Below, piece after piece: positions 23,801 to 34,824 of a stretch of 64,000 nt of DNA (position 1 is the stretch's first letter; each line of letters begins with the position of its first letter). Source of the DNA: Streptomyces zinciresistens K42. Its GTDB lineage: Bacteria; Actinomycetota; Actinomycetes; Streptomycetales; Streptomycetaceae. A model generated the notes under the pieces. It was not told the DNA's origin and made no database searches. It was given only the letters and a program-made list of their open reading frames with translations. The DNA lies in contig NZ_AGBF01000016.1 in NCBI RefSeq assembly GCF_000225525.1, positions 1-64,000 of the forward strand. Reading direction: 5' to 3'. The position numbers were made by a program, and so were the translations under genes.

Positions 23801-24287
23801 GCGGACCGTTCCGCTGCCGCAGGTCGGCATCGGCACCGACATCCACGCCTTCGAGGAGGGCCGCGAGCTGTGGTGCGCGGGCCTGAAGTGGGAGGGGGAG
23901 GGGCCCGGCCTCGCCGGCCACTCCGACGCGGACGTCGTCGCCCACGCCGCCTGCAACGCCCTCTTCTCGGCGGCCGGCCTCGGCGACCTGGGGCAGCACT
24001 TCGGCACGGGACGTCCCGAGTGGTCGGGCGCCCCGGGCGCCGTCCTCCTCGCGGAGGCGGCCCGGATCGTGCGCGCGGCGGGCTTCCGGATCGGCAACGT
24101 CGCGGTCCAGGTCGTCGGCTCCCGGCCCAGGATCGGCAAGCGCCGCGACGAGGCGCAGAAGGTCCTCTCCGAGGCGGCGGGCGCACCCGTGTCGGTGTCG
24201 GGCGCGACCACGGACGGGCTCGGCTTCCCGGGCCGGGGCGAAGGGCTGATGGCGGTGGCCACGGCACTGGTGGTCCGGGAGGGCTGA
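23790..24287 (+). CDS. ispF: 2-C-methyl-D-erythritol 2,4-cyclodiphosphate synthase
   Basis: 165 residues. Forms MEcPP, the cyclic intermediate of the MEP pathway. Zinc/substrate motifs [29 protein letters not shown] and GLGDLGQHF are intact, and the C-terminus carries [16 protein letters not shown] 23790 lies inside the end of ispD, so the pair is translationally coupled and the two enzymes act close together in the pathway. Confidence 0.96.
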   Translation: MASERTVPLPQVGIGTDIHAFEEGRELWCAGLKWEGEGPGLAGHSDADVVAHAACNALFSAAGLGDLGQHFGTGRPEWSGAPGAVLLAEAARIVRAAGFRIGNVAVQVVGSRPRIGKRRDEAQKVLSEAAGAPVSVSGATTDGLGFPGRGEGLMAVATALVVREG

Positions 24288-24374
24288 GGCACCGGCAGAC
24301 GATTTCCGCCCACCCCCGGACGGACTTGCCCGCAAGCGGCCGATCCACCACCCCCGGCCCACTACCCTGGTGTC

Positions 24375-25772
24375 GTGACCATTCGCCTGTACGACACCAG
24401 CGCCCGGCAGATCCGTGACTTCACCCCGCTCCGGCAGGGCCGCGTCTCGATCTACCTCTGCGGCGCCACCGTGCAGGCCGCCCCGCACATCGGGCACATC
24501 CGCTCCGGCCTCAACTTCGACATCATGCGCCGCTGGTTCGCGTACCGCGGCCACGACGTGACCTTCGTCAGGAACGTCACGGACATCGACGACAAGATCA
24601 TCACGAAGGCGGCCGGCCAGAACCGCCCGTGGTGGTCCATCGGTTACGAGAACGAGCGTGCCTTCACCGACGGCTACACCGCCCTCGGCTGCCTCCCGCC
24701 GACCTACGAGCCCCGCGCCACCGGCCATGTCACCGAGATGGTCGAGATGATGCGCGGGCTCATCGAGCGCGGGCACGCCTACGAGGCGGACGGCAGCGTC
24801 TACTTCGACGTCCGCTCCTGGCCCTCCTACCTGGAGCTGTCCCGGCAGGACCTCGACGAGATGCGCCAGCCCGCCGAGGACGGCATCTCCGGCAAGCGCG
24901 ACCCGCGCGACTTCGCGATGTGGAAGGCCGCCAAGCCCGGTGAACCGGACTGGGAGACGCCGTGGGGCCGCGGCCGTCCCGGCTGGCACCTGGAGTGCTC
25001 GGCGATGGCGCACAGGTACCTCGGCCCCGCCTTCGACATCCACGGCGGCGGCCTCGACCTGATCTTCCCCCACCACGAGAATGAGATCGCGCAGGCCAAG
25101 GCGTACGGCGACGACTTCGCCCGGTACTGGGTGCACAACGCCTGGGTCACCATGAGCGGCGAGAAGATGTCGAAGTCGCTCGGCAACAGCGTGCTCGTGT
25201 CCGAGATGGTCAAGCAGTGGCGCCCGATCGTCCTGCGCTACTACCTGGGCACCCCGCACTACCGCTCCACCATCGAGTACAGCGACGAGGCCCTGCGCGA
25301 GGCCGAGTCGGCGTTCGCGCGCATCGAGGGCTTCGTGCAGCGCGTGGTGGAGAAGGCGGGCCCCGTCGAGCCGTCCGCCGACGTGCCGCCCGCCTTCGCG
25401 GAGGCGATGGACGACGACCTCGGCGTCCCGCAGGCCCTCGCCGTCGTGCACACCACCGTCCGCCAGGGCAACAGCGCGCTGGCCGCCGACGACAAGGAAG
25501 CCGCCGTGGCCCGCCTCGCCGAGGTGCGGGCCATGCTCGGCGTCCTCGGCCTGGACCCCCTCGACGAGCACTGGGCGGGCGAGACCGACCGCGGCGAGGA
25601 TCTGCACGGCGTGGTCGACACCCTCGTACGCATGGTCCTGGACCAGCGGGAGGCCGCCCGCGCGCGCAAGGACTGGGTGACCGCGGACGCCATCCGCGAC
25701 CAGCTCAACCAGTCCGGGCTCGCCATCGAGGACGGCCCGCAGGGCCCGCGCTGGACCCTCGGCCCGCGCTGA
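24375..25772 (+). CDS. cysS: Cysteinyl-tRNA synthetase
   Basis: 465 residues, GTG start at 24375 ([20 protein letters not shown]). Class I synthetase: zinc ligand in [15 protein letters not shown] (with HIGH), WHLECSAM and the HHENEIAQ zinc motif, and KMSKSLGNS. Charges tRNA-Cys. The gene follows ispF after 88 bases and precedes rlmB, a conserved actinobacterial order. Confidence 0.96.
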   Translation: MTIRLYDTSARQIRDFTPLRQGRVSIYLCGATVQAAPHIGHIRSGLNFDIMRRWFAYRGHDVTFVRNVTDIDDKIITKAAGQNRPWWSIGYENERAFTDGYTALGCLPPTYEPRATGHVTEMVEMMRGLIERGHAYEADGSVYFDVRSWPSYLELSRQDLDEMRQPAEDGISGKRDPRDFAMWKAAKPGEPDWETPWGRGRPGWHLECSAMAHRYLGPAFDIHGGGLDLIFPHHENEIAQAKAYGDDFARYWVHNAWVTMSGEKMSKSLGNSVLVSEMVKQWRPIVLRYYLGTPHYRSTIEYSDEALREAESAFARIEGFVQRVVEKAGPVEPSADVPPAFAEAMDDDLGVPQALAVVHTTVRQGNSALAADDKEAAVARLAEVRAMLGVLGLDPLDEHWAGETDRGEDLHGVVDTLVRMVLDQREAARARKDWVTADAIRDQLNQSGLAIEDGPQGPRWTLGPR

Positions 25773-25870
25773 CCGGGCAGCCGCCCGGGAAGATCGATTG
25801 TGCCGCCCGGCCCCGGGGGCGGCACACTTCATAGACGTACATTCGAACGCTCACGACAGACAGGTAGCTC

Positions 25871-26812
25871 ATGGCCGCGAACAACCGCCGCATGTCCGGC
25901 AAGAAGGGCGCGCAGGTCGGCAGTGGCGGCCAGCGGCGCCGGGGCCTGGAGGGCAAGGGGCCCACGCCTCCGGCCGAGATGCGCAAGGGGCACGCCAAGC
26001 AGCGCGCCGCCCAGGCGAAGACGCGTCGCGCACAGGGGCGTCCGCAGACCCCGCGGCGCGGCGGCAAGGGCACCTCCGAGCTCGTCGTCGGCCGCAACCC
26101 GGTCGTCGAGGCGCTGCGCGAGGGCGTCCCCGCGAGCACGCTCTACGTCCAGCAGTTCATCGACAACGACGAGCGGGTGCGCGAGGCGCTCCAGCTCGCG
26201 TCCGAGCGCGGCGGCATCAACCTCATGGAGGCCCCGCGCCCCGAGCTGGACCGCATGACCAACGGCCTCAACCACCAGGGCCTGGTCCTCCAGGTCCCGC
26301 CGTACGAGTACGCCCACCCCGAGGACCTGGCCGGCGCAGCCGCCGGCGCGGGCGAGGACCCGCTGATCGTCGCCCTCGACGGCGTGACGGACCCGCGCAA
26401 CCTGGGTGCCGTCGTCCGCTCGGTCTCCGCCTTCGGCGGCCACGGCGTCGTCGTGCCCGAACGCCGCGCCGCGGGCATGACGGCGGGCGCCTGGAAGACC
26501 TCCGCCGGGACCGCGGCCCGTACCCCGGTCGCCCGCGCCACGAACCTGACGCGCGCCCTGGAGGCGTACAAGAAGGCGGGGGTCGTGGTCGTCGGCCTCG
26601 CGGCCGACGGCGAGGCGGAACTCGGTGACGTGGCGGCCCTCGGCGGGCCGGTGGTCATCGTGGTCGGCAGCGAGGGCAAGGGCCTGTCCCGCCTGGTCGG
26701 CGAGACGTGCGACATCCGGGTCCGCATCCCGATGCCGGGCGGCGCGGAGTCGCTGAACGCCGGTGTGGCCGCGGGCATCGTGCTCTACGAGGCGGCTCGC
26801 CGACGCGTCTGA
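25871..26812 (+). CDS. rlmB: 23S rRNA (guanosine-2'-O-)-methyltransferase RlmB (TrmH family)
   Basis: 313 residues. A basic Lys/Arg-rich N-terminal tail (about 1-70) is followed by the L30e-like substrate domain ([20 protein letters not shown]) and a SPOUT methyltransferase domain with the knot motifs [26 protein letters not shown] and [15 protein letters not shown]. Expected to methylate G2251-equivalent of 23S rRNA with SAM. Confidence 0.93.
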   Translation: MAANNRRMSGKKGAQVGSGGQRRRGLEGKGPTPPAEMRKGHAKQRAAQAKTRRAQGRPQTPRRGGKGTSELVVGRNPVVEALREGVPASTLYVQQFIDNDERVREALQLASERGGINLMEAPRPELDRMTNGLNHQGLVLQVPPYEYAHPEDLAGAAAGAGEDPLIVALDGVTDPRNLGAVVRSVSAFGGHGVVVPERRAAGMTAGAWKTSAGTAARTPVARATNLTRALEAYKKAGVVVVGLAADGEAELGDVAALGGPVVIVVGSEGKGLSRLVGETCDIRVRIPMPGGAESLNAGVAAGIVLYEAARRRV

Positions 26813-26940
26813 ACAGACATGCGTGGCATCACCCGTGCGGGTTAATTCTGGTGACAGTGGTGCGACCTGCGCATCTTTGACGGGGTCCGGACAGATCGGA
26901 CCGGTCAAGGCAGTGTCCTAACCACACGTCACTCGGTTAG

Positions 26941-28560
26941 TTGAGTGTGGACACCAGAACACCCCGCACACCCACGGGGGACCGCTCGTCGGGATACGAC
27001 GACGCTCCCGCGCTGAGCATGGTGAAGGTGCCGAGCGATCCGGCGCAGATCATCGTCAATCACGCGAGCTTCCGCGTCCTGCTGGGCGCGTCGTCCGGGC
27101 GCACCGGATCCCCGCGGATCGCACGGCACTTGAGCGCCACCGAGGACACGGCCCGCGTCCCGCTCGTCGGCGCGGCCGGCAGGGCGGGCGCGGCCTCCCC
27201 CGCCCGCCGCCGGGTCTCCGTGTGGAACGGCACGTCCGCGCCGGACGACACCGGCGCCCACCGCCTCCTCCAGGCCGCGCGGGACGGCAGCGTCCGCCAC
27301 GGCGACGAGTCCGCCCCGGTCGGCACCCAGGTCATCCCCCGAGTCGACGACTACGACGACGAGTTGACCCGCACGGTCGAGACCCCGATCGTGGGCGCGC
27401 AGCGCAGGCACGAGTCCCTCGACACCAGGCTGCTGCCCAGCATGCGCTCGGTCGAGAGCGCGTACGACGAGGAGTTCACCTACCGCGCCGAGGACTTCCG
27501 GCGCGAGACGCCCGCGGAGACCGACGAGGACCCCGACGGCCCGCCCCGGCGCACCGGCGACGATCCCGCACGCCACGCGTACTACCCGGGCCGCCGGATG
27601 AACCTCGGCGTCGTCCTGCTCCCGCTGCGCGTCTTCCTCGGCTTCATCTCCATCTACGCCGGCATGGGCAAGCTGTGCGACCCCGTCTACTTCGACGGCG
27701 GCAAGCGCGGTTCGATGGTCACCTGGCTCAACACCCTGCACCCCCCGTGGGAAGTCGCCGAGCCCCTGCGCCAGTTCGCCCTCGCGCACCCGGTCGGCTC
27801 CGGCCTCGTGATCGCCTTCTTCCAGGTGATCGTGGGCGTCCTCACGGTCCTCGGCTGCTGGCAGCGGGTCGCCGCGATCGTCGGCGCGCTGCTGTCGGCC
27901 GCGCTCCTGGTCACCGTCAGCTGGAAGAGCGTCCCCGTCTACGACGCCCCCGACATCATCTACCTCGCCGCCTGGTCCCCGCTGATCATCGCGGGCGCCC
28001 CGGTCTACTCCATCGACGGTCGGCTGGCGGGCATGGCGTGGCGACGCCTCGGTCCGCGCTCCGACATCTGGGAGCTGCGCAGCTACGTCCTGCGCCGCGG
28101 CGCCCTGGTCTCGGCGATCGTGATCGGCCTGACCCTCCTCGTCGGTTCCGTGCTCGGCGGTGCCGTGCGCGACGCCGACCGCGTGGTCGTCCCCGGCCCC
28201 GGCGAGGCCCCGCGCAACGAACTGCCCGGCTCCCCCCTCCCCGACGAGCCCGAGACCCGCCAGAACACCCCGTCGGCCTCCAACTCGCCGACACAGGGCG
28301 CCACATCGGGCTCCGCCACCCCGTCCGGCCCCGCGAGCGCACCGGGCGCCACCCGCGACACGGGACGCACCGGCGCGGGCACACCGAGCCAGACACAGGG
28401 CACGGCCGGCCAGGCCCCGCCCCAGCAGTCCACCCCGGCCGACGAGGCCCCCAGCACCACCACAGGCCCCACCTCCGGAGGCCCGACCTCGGGCGGCGGC
28501 ACCACAGGCGGCGGCTCATCCCCGGACCAACCAGGTCTGGTAGGCGGCCTCCTGGGCTGA
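26941..28560 (+). CDS. DoxX-family membrane protein with long disordered flanks
   Basis: 539 residues if the TTG at 26941 is used (MSVDTRTPRTPTGDRS); GTG 26947 is an equal alternative and neither has a clear ribosome site. About 1-215 is charged and disordered. About 218-410 holds DoxX-type membrane helices (LPLRVFLGFISIYAGMGKLC, GLVIAFFQVIVGVLTVLGCW, AAIVGALLSAALLVTVSW). About 420-539 is Pro/Ser/Thr/Gly-rich. DoxX proteins are linked to redox and thiosulfate oxidation in some bacteria; the role here is unknown. Confidence 0.85.
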   Translation: MSVDTRTPRTPTGDRSSGYDDAPALSMVKVPSDPAQIIVNHASFRVLLGASSGRTGSPRIARHLSATEDTARVPLVGAAGRAGAASPARRRVSVWNGTSAPDDTGAHRLLQAARDGSVRHGDESAPVGTQVIPRVDDYDDELTRTVETPIVGAQRRHESLDTRLLPSMRSVESAYDEEFTYRAEDFRRETPAETDEDPDGPPRRTGDDPARHAYYPGRRMNLGVVLLPLRVFLGFISIYAGMGKLCDPVYFDGGKRGSMVTWLNTLHPPWEVAEPLRQFALAHPVGSGLVIAFFQVIVGVLTVLGCWQRVAAIVGALLSAALLVTVSWKSVPVYDAPDIIYLAAWSPLIIAGAPVYSIDGRLAGMAWRRLGPRSDIWELRSYVLRRGALVSAIVIGLTLLVGSVLGGAVRDADRVVVPGPGEAPRNELPGSPLPDEPETRQNTPSASNSPTQGATSGSATPSGPASAPGATRDTGRTGAGTPSQTQGTAGQAPPQQSTPADEAPSTTTGPTSGGPTSGGGTTGGGSSPDQPGLVGGLLG

Positions 28561-29031
28561 CGCCCCCCACCAAGATGGGCCCCGGAACCCTCCGGGGCCC
28601 ATCGCCGTGCAGCGCCGAACACGCGGAAGCCCGCGTACGGCTGGAAGGGCCGGCGCCGGGGGACGCGGACCCGGCAGCCGCGTACGGCGAGAAGACATCC
28701 GGCCGGGAGGCGCAGGCGCCCGCGTACGGCGAGGAGGGGCCGTGCCGGGGGGTGCCCGCCCGCAGCGTCCGGCGTCACAAGGGGCTGCACTCCCCGAGCC
28801 CACAGAACCGCCGGACCGAGGACGGACCCCCGGCACGGCCCCGCCCCGCCCCACAACGCACCGCACACGCGCCACAAGCCCCCACGTACCGGCACAGGCG
28901 CCGCAGGCACGGAGGCAGGGCGCCCGCAGGCAAGAGCCGCACAGCCGCCCGCCGGCAGAGCCGCACAGCGCCCACAGGCACAAGCCCGGCCGTAGAACCG
29001 CCCCTCAGCCCCTCAGCCCCTCAGCGCGTCC
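28561..29031. other. Gap between DoxX and nucleotidyltransferase genes
   Basis: 471 bases. After the terminator there are three CGCGTACGGC words (28634, 28680, 28730 regions) and a C/A-rich low-complexity stretch. No gene supported. Confidence 0.5.
28574..28603 (+). terminator. Terminator after the DoxX gene
   Basis: GATGGGCCCCGGA (28574-28586) pairs with TCCGGGGCCCATC (28591-28603). Confidence 0.85.
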
Positions 29032-29763
29032 TCAGCGCCCCTGGGCCCGCAGCTCCCTGGCGGCCTCGGTCAGATCCTTGGCCGTGTCGATGGCACGCCA
29101 ATAGGCGCCCTGCGGCAGCGGAAAGCCGGCAAGGCGCCGCTCACGGGCGAGATGGGGAAACGTGGTGCGCTCATGGTCCCCGCGCTCGGGCAGCAGCCCG
29201 GCGAACGCCGGTGAGAAGACGTAGACACCCGCGTTGATCTCGAACGTCGACGGGGGCGCCTCGATGAAGTCCGTGATGTGCCCGAAGCCGTCGGTCTTGA
29301 CCGCGCCCCAGGGAAGCCGCGGCCGCGCCAGCGCGAGCGTGGCGACGGCATCACGCTCCGCGTGGAAGTCCGCCATGTCCCGCAGCGAGAACCGGGTCCA
29401 GATGTCCCCGTTCGTGGCGTACCAGGCCCGGTCAGGGTGCGGCAGATGCGCGGCCGCGTACTTCAGGCCGCCGCCACGCCCCAGCGGCTCGGTCTCGACG
29501 ACCGTGGTCACCCGCACCGGAAGGTCGGCGCCCGCCAGCCAGTCCTGGAGCACCTCGGCGAGATGCCCGCAGCTGACCACGACGTCCGTCACACCCTCTT
29601 CGGCGAGCCAGACCAGCTGGTGGCCGATGATCGGCGTCCCCGTCCCGGGGATCTCGACCATCGGCTTCGGCCGGTCGTCGGTGTACGGGCGCAGCCGAGA
29701 CCCCTGGCCACCGGCCAGGATCACGGCTTGAACGGGGCGGGACGCGGCGTTCGGATCAGTCAT
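29032..29763 (-). CDS. Sugar-phosphate nucleotidyltransferase
   Basis: 243 residues of the RmlA/GlmU/ManC type. VILAGGQGSRLRPYTDDRPKP is the NTP-binding signature; MVEIPGTGTPIIGHQLVWLAEEG, WYATNGDIW and FEINAGVYVF continue the fold. No left-handed-helix acetyltransferase follows, so it is a single-domain enzyme making an NDP-sugar, possibly NDP-mannose or NDP-glucose. Substrate not determinable from sequence. Confidence 0.88.
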   Translation of the reverse strand: MTDPNAASRPVQAVILAGGQGSRLRPYTDDRPKPMVEIPGTGTPIIGHQLVWLAEEGVTDVVVSCGHLAEVLQDWLAGADLPVRVTTVVETEPLGRGGGLKYAAAHLPHPDRAWYATNGDIWTRFSLRDMADFHAERDAVATLALARPRLPWGAVKTDGFGHITDFIEAPPSTFEINAGVYVFSPAFAGLLPERGDHERTTFPHLARERRLAGFPLPQGAYWRAIDTAKDLTEAARELRAQGR

Positions 29764-29812
29764 GCCCGAACTGTACGCGGCGCCCCGTTCCGGGCGACGG
29801 GACCGCGGGCCG

Positions 29813-30271
29813 TCAGCTGTGCGCCGCCGCCACCCCCGTGGCGAAGGCGGTGTCGCAGACGGGCCGGGCGTACGACTGCGCGCGCGTCGGCCCGTAGATG
29901 CGCACCGCAGCGCGCCCCAGGGAGCGGGCGATCGACGCGCAGTGCCGCGCGAGCGAGGGACGCTCGTCGACCGCCTGCTGGAGCTCGGTCAGGGCGGCAC
30001 CCGGACTCTTCTCCTGGAGGTCGCTCAGCAGCTTGTCGCGCAGCACCTCCTGCGGCGCGCGCGGCGTCGGGTTCTTCGCGTCGCCCGCACCGGAGACCTC
30101 GGTCGCGGTGAGCACCGAGTCCGAGGATTTCCCCGACCAGTTGACCCGGGTGACCGCGAGCGTCCCGGAGAGCACCAGGACGACGGGCAGGACGAGGGCG
30201 AGCGTGCGGCCGAGCTGTCGGGCGGGGCCCCGGTGACCGCGTCGTGTCTGTTGGATGGTGGAGTGCTTCAC
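29813..30271 (-). CDS. Membrane-anchored conserved protein of unknown function
   Basis: 152 residues. An N-terminal basic stretch and one membrane helix (LALVLPVVLVLSGTLAVTRV, about 24-43) precede an extracytoplasmic helical domain. Two cysteines (RHCASIARSLG and ARPVCDTAF) could form a disulfide. No family recognised; it looks like a Streptomyces-conserved envelope protein. Confidence 0.7.
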   Translation of the reverse strand: MKHSTIQQTRRGHRGPARQLGRTLALVLPVVLVLSGTLAVTRVNWSGKSSDSVLTATEVSGAGDAKNPTPRAPQEVLRDKLLSDLQEKSPGAALTELQQAVDERPSLARHCASIARSLGRAAVRIYGPTRAQSYARPVCDTAFATGVAAAHS

Positions 30272-30411
30272 GCGAGTGAGGGTAGCGTTCAGTGCGGATA
30301 TGGCGACATTTAGTCACCGGTTCGGGGGACCTGCGACTCCCGGACCCCTCCGCGGCGTTGACGCACGCCGCTCGAAATGGCCCGGTATGCCGGGGTATTT
30401 GTCGACATCGA

Positions 30412-30445
30412 AAGAGGGCCCCGCAGCGCTCTGCGGGGCCCTCTT
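30412..30445. terminator. Terminator downstream of msiK
   Basis: AAGAGGGCCCCGCAG pairs with CTGCGGGGCCCTCTT across a 4-base loop. Confidence 0.88.
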
Positions 30446-30497
30446 CGTCAACGTGGGTGAATTACCCGGGTTTGTGCTGCCGCACGGCGGCCTCGGC

Positions 30498-31586
<1,089 letters not shown>

Positions 31587-31806
31587 GGTGAATGGGCCCC
31601 CTTCTACCGGCAGGAACGTGCCGGACGATCCGTTGTAGGAAGGTGGTTGGTTTAGTCCACATGAGCGGACTGGCTCTGGACGGTACCTGGCGTTCGCCTG
31701 TTCTGTCAGTACCCGGGGGCATGTGAACTTCGCGGAAATTTTCGACAGGCCCCCCTCGGAACGCGGGTACACTGCACGGGCGCGTGCGTGAGGACGAGCG
31801 CGTGCT

Positions 31807-31881
31807 GCCTCCTTAGCTCAGTTGGTCCAGAGCGGCTGTCTTGTAAACAGCAGGTCGTCGGTTCGAATCCGACAGGGGGCT
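31807..31881 (+). tRNA. tRNA-Thr (anticodon TGT)
   Basis: Acceptor GCCTCCT pairs with AGGGGGC (one G-T pair). The D loop contains AGCTCAGTTGGTCC, the anticodon stem GCTGT/ACAGC frames loop CTTGTAA with TGT at 31842-31844, and the T arm has GGTTCGAATCC. The CCA end is not encoded. Confidence 0.95.
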
Positions 31882-32101
31882 CCCCCAGCGGGGCGGTTGT
31901 CGTCGGACACCGCCCCGCCGCCGTTTTTCATTTCTTCGCCGAGCGTCCTTTCGAGCGACCTTCCCTTCACCTCCGTACGCCCCATGTCCCTTTCGGAACA
32001 CGGGACATGTGCCGGCATGGAATAGGTTCGCTACTGCTAGTGTTCACGCAGTCACTGTAGGCAATCAGCCTCATGTACATGTAATGAAATTCGAGGGTTC
32101 C

Positions 32102-32338
32102 ATGCGCAAGCTCCACCAGGTCATGATCGTCGCGGCCGCGGCCGGCGGCCTGTCCGCCATCGGCGCCGGCACCGGTGTCGCGTACGAGGGCGGTACGAGC
32201 GTGACCGACATGTACCGCCCCTACCAGGAGTGCAGCCCGCAGACGGTTGCCGCGACCGACGTCCCGGTCGCCGTGCTCGGTCTCTCCGAGACCTTCGACA
32301 CCACCTGCGGTCAGTTCAACAACGCCTTCACCGGCTGA
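32102..32338 (+). CDS. Small secreted protein, family A (RPYQECSPQ)
   Basis: 78 residues. Signal peptide MRKLHQVMIVAAAAGGLSAI ends near GAGTGVA. The short mature part has two Cys in the pattern YRPYQECSPQ...DVPVAVLGLSETFDTTCGQ. The same domain closes the larger protein at 35595-36092. GAGGG lies just before ATG 32102. Family not recognised; rodlin-like or chaplin-like surface roles are possible but no chaplin signature is seen. Confidence 0.78.
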   Translation: MRKLHQVMIVAAAAGGLSAIGAGTGVAYEGGTSVTDMYRPYQECSPQTVAATDVPVAVLGLSETFDTTCGQFNNAFTG

Positions 32339-32675
32339 CGTCGGCCGCGTAGTCGTGCGCGACGCCTTCCGCGGGCCCTTTCGGGGTCGTTCCCGAGGGG
32401 GCCCGCTCCTGTGCGGCCACCCGGAGCGCGGGATCGCCCCCGGCGTCCGCGGGCGTGCGCGCCGCCGCTGAACTCCGCTGATCCGACGGGCGGTTGGGCC
32501 CTCGCAGATCAGTCGCCCCAGGTCGGTCCTGCTTTTCGCCAGCGAAACGGCCCCCGACGTTCCCCTGTGTGTGGAACGGGCGCCAGGGCCTGTCTCTTCG
32601 ACACCCCCACGGCCCGGCGCGACCGGTTCGCGGTGCACTGCGTCCGGGCGCACCCCCACAAAGGAGACGCAAGAC
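32339..32675. other. Gap in the secreted protein cluster
   Basis: 337 bases. A GCGGGCCC...GGGCCCGC hairpin at about 32369-32405 is a likely terminator for the preceding gene. The rest should hold the next promoter; no gene seen. Confidence 0.5.
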
Positions 32676-33044
32676 ATGTTCAACGGGAAGAAGATCGCCG
32701 CCGCGGGTCTGCTCGGCGGCCTCGCCATGACCTGCATCGGCGTCGGCCAGGCCCACGCCGCGAACACGGCCGTCTGCGGCCTCGACGCCCAGGGCAACAT
32801 CATCTGCACCCAGCAGGTCACGGGCCAGACGCCCGAGGGCGACGGGTTCGTCCTGCGCCGGACGGTCAACTGCCAGCCGACGAAGCCGCTGACCCTGCCC
32901 ACCGCCGGTGTCCTGTCCAGCGGGCAGACCCGGATCGGCCCGGACATCACCTGTGCCGACATGAACAAGCAGGCGCCGGCGCCCAGCGCCCAGTCGGCCG
33001 ACCAGGACGAGAGCAGCCCGCTCATCTCGCGACTGCTGGGCTGA
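32676..33044 (+). CDS. Small secreted protein, family B (CxxxxxGxIIC)
   Basis: 122 residues; AAGGAG stands 9 bases before ATG 32676. Signal peptide MFNGKKIAAAGLLGGLAMTC ends AHA. Mature part: VCGLDAQGNIICTQQ, then FVLRRTVNCQPTKPLTLPT and TRIGPDITCADMN, four Cys in all. The same Cys pattern is in the product of 34037-34384, so these are paralogues. Tail is polar. Function unknown. Confidence 0.78.
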   Translation: MFNGKKIAAAGLLGGLAMTCIGVGQAHAANTAVCGLDAQGNIICTQQVTGQTPEGDGFVLRRTVNCQPTKPLTLPTAGVLSSGQTRIGPDITCADMNKQAPAPSAQSADQDESSPLISRLLG

Positions 33045-33062
33045 GCGCGGCGGAGAAATACG

Positions 33063-33100
33063 AAGGGCCGGACCGGGGCACCCCGGTCCGGCCCTTTTTT
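33063..33100 (+). terminator. Strong intrinsic terminator
   Basis: AAGGGCCGGACCGGGG pairs perfectly with CCCCGGTCCGGCCCTT over a 2-base loop and ends in T6. Confidence 0.95.
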
Positions 33101-33311
33101 CATATTTCCCGGCCGGTGCCCTCCGATAAGCAAACGGGTGACGATTTCCAGGCTCCCATGACCCGTTATCGGCGCCGCTCGTTTTCGTTTGCGGACAGCC
33201 ACAGCCGACACGGCGAAGACCCATAGATCCCTAATTGCTACAGATTGCGTGTATATGCTCACACTAAGTAGTCAAGTAAGGGCTTCGTGCCCTGGGAAGA
33301 AAGGGTTGAAC

Positions 33312-33752
33312 ATGCGCAGGATTCAGCGCGTCGCGGCCGTGGCCGCCGTGGTTGCCGGTCTGTCCGCCTTCGGTGTCGGTGCCGGTACGGCCTTCGCCGG
33401 CGAGGGCGACTGGAACGGCCAGGCCGTGACCGCGGTCGCCAACTCGACGGCCAACGCGGTGGGCACGTGGGGCGTTCCGTCCGACAAGGCCGCCGTCGCT
33501 CCGCAGGCCGCTCCGCAGGTCGCCCCCCAGGCGGCTCCGCAGGCGGTTCCGCAGATGGCTCCTGAGGCCGCGCCCCAGATGGCCCCCGAGGCCGCCCCGC
33601 AGATCGCTCCCGAGGCCGCCCCGCAGGCCGCCCCGCAGATGGCTCCCGAGGCTGCCCCGCAGGCCGCCCCGGAGGCTGCTCCGCAGATGGCTCCCGAGGC
33701 CGCCCCCCAGGCTGCCCCGGAGTCCGGCTACGGCGAGTACGTCGCTCAGTAA
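33312..33752 (+). CDS. Secreted APQ/APE-repeat protein
   Basis: 146 residues. Signal peptide MRRIQRVAAVAAVVAGLSAF resembles those of its neighbours. After a 40-residue lead the protein is an unbroken low-complexity array of AAPQ, VAPQ, MAPE and AAPE units (about 65-135) and ends GYGEYVAQ. Probably an extended, disordered wall- or matrix-associated chain. No enzyme motif. Ribosome site AAGGG upstream of ATG 33312. Confidence 0.75.
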   Translation: MRRIQRVAAVAAVVAGLSAFGVGAGTAFAGEGDWNGQAVTAVANSTANAVGTWGVPSDKAAVAPQAAPQVAPQAAPQAVPQMAPEAAPQMAPEAAPQIAPEAAPQAAPQMAPEAAPQAAPEAAPQMAPEAAPQAAPESGYGEYVAQ

Positions 33753-34036
33753 GGCAGCGCCGAGGGTTCGGTGCGCGAGTTTCAGGGCACCGCGGTCGTC
33801 GCTGTGACGGCCGGCCCCGCGGTTCCGCATCCCGGACCGCCGCGGGCCTCCCAGGCCGTCTCGCGAGGCGCATCGACATCCATCGGAAATTCATCAGCCG
33901 AAGCAGCCCGGACGCGCGGAACACCCCTCGGGGTGCGCGGCCGGGCTGCAGCGGTGCCGTCGTCGGACGATCCGAAACGCGTAAGGCGACGGGTTTCGTG
34001 TCCTGACCCTCCCCTACGCGAAAAGGAAAGCAGCAC
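33753..34036. other. Gap with terminator hairpin
   Basis: 284 bases. A long hairpin, GCAGCCCGG (33903-33911) with CCGGGCTGC (33941-33949) and paired inner CGCGC/GCGCG, probably terminates the APQ-repeat gene. No gene supported. Confidence 0.55.
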
Positions 34037-34384
34037 ATGAACGGTCGACAGAGGATGGCAACCGTCTCGGGGCTCGTCGGAGCCCTCGCGGTGATCTGCG
34101 GCGGTGCCGCGCCCGCGTACGCGGACGACACCAAGGGCGCCTGCACGATCTCCGACCAGGGCGACATCATCTGCGTCAAGAAGAGCGAGGTCGTGCGCAA
34201 GGACAAGGACGCCGGCTACGTGGTCCGCCAGAAGCAGGACTGCTCGACGACCGAGCGGCCCCGCTTCATCCTGCCGAACACGCAGGCGGCGAGCGACGGG
34301 AAGACCCAGTCCGGTCCGTCGGTGGAGTGCAACAACCGGGCCGAGCTGCCCAAGGGTGTGAAGCTCCCCAAGTTCAAGTTCTGA
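34037..34384 (+). CDS. Small secreted protein, family B
   Basis: 115 residues. Signal peptide MNGRQRMATVSGLVGALAVI ending APAYA. Mature part ACTISDQGDIICVKKSEVV, GYVVRQKQDCSTTERPRFIL and TQSGPSVECNN repeats the four-Cys pattern of 32676-33044. Basic tail KGVKLPKFKF. AAAGGAAAG precedes ATG 34037. Function unknown. Confidence 0.77.
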   Translation: MNGRQRMATVSGLVGALAVICGGAAPAYADDTKGACTISDQGDIICVKKSEVVRKDKDAGYVVRQKQDCSTTERPRFILPNTQAASDGKTQSGPSVECNNRAELPKGVKLPKFKF

Positions 34385-34388
34385 CGCA

Positions 34389-34442
34389 CGAACGGTGAAT
34401 GCCGGACCGGGTGACTGCTCCCGGTTCGGCATTCACCGTTTC
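34389..34442 (+). terminator. Terminator after family B gene
   Basis: CGAACGGTGAATGCCG pairs with CGGCATTCACCGTTTCG, with ACCGGG/CCCGGT continuing the stem. Confidence 0.87.
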
Positions 34443-34480
34443 GTGGCGCCGCGCGGGCCGGCCTCGACGGCCGCCGACGG

Positions 34481-34511
34481 CAGGTGCCCCGGCCGGGGGC
34501 CGGGGCACCTG
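34481..34511. terminator. Terminator for the minus-strand family C gene
   Basis: CAGGTGCCCCGGCC (34481-34494) pairs perfectly with GGCCGGGGCACCTG (34498-34511). Confidence 0.85.
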
Positions 34512-34530
34512 GGGGAGGGCTTCCCCTAGG

Positions 34531-34824
34531 TCACTTGCCGAAGGCGCTGTTGCTGCAGCCCATCGAGGAACCGAGGCCGGTCTCCTGCGAGCCCGGGTTG
34601 CCCTCGCCGTTCAGCAGGTTGCCGCCCAGGCCGTTGGCGATGCCGACCTGGCCCAGGATGTCGACGTTGGCGTCGTGCGAGCGGCAGTTGCTGCTCTGCA
34701 GAACGCTCAGGCTGCTGCCCGTCTGACCGTAGTCGCCCTCGCCGGCGGTCGCGGTGCCGGCGGTGAGGATTCCGACGCTCCCGAGAGCGGCGACCATGAC
34801 GGCGGCCTTGCGGAGCTTGTGCAT
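34531..34824 (-). CDS. Small secreted protein, family C (CRSHDxNxDxLG)
   Basis: 97 residues from ATG 34824; GGAG is 6 bases upstream. Signal peptide MHKLRKAAVMVAALGSVGIL ending TATA. Mature part SNCRSHDANVDILGQVGIAN, GLGGNLLNGEGNPGSQ and LGSSMGCSNSAFGK. Two close paralogues lie at 35078-35371 and 37413-37694, all with two Cys. Unknown function; possible spore or aerial-hypha surface component, inferred only from size and secretion. Confidence 0.78.
   Translation of the reverse strand: MHKLRKAAVMVAALGSVGILTAGTATAGEGDYGQTGSSLSVLQSSNCRSHDANVDILGQVGIANGLGGNLLNGEGNPGSQETGLGSSMGCSNSAFGK

Noticed and set aside
23784-25832. Long minus-strand open frame across ispF and cysS
   Set aside because: Antisense shadow of two well-conserved genes; no family motif.
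33771-34040. Possible 89-residue gene between secreted protein genes
   Set aside because: Overlaps a terminator hairpin, lacks a signal peptide unlike its neighbours, and has no motif.
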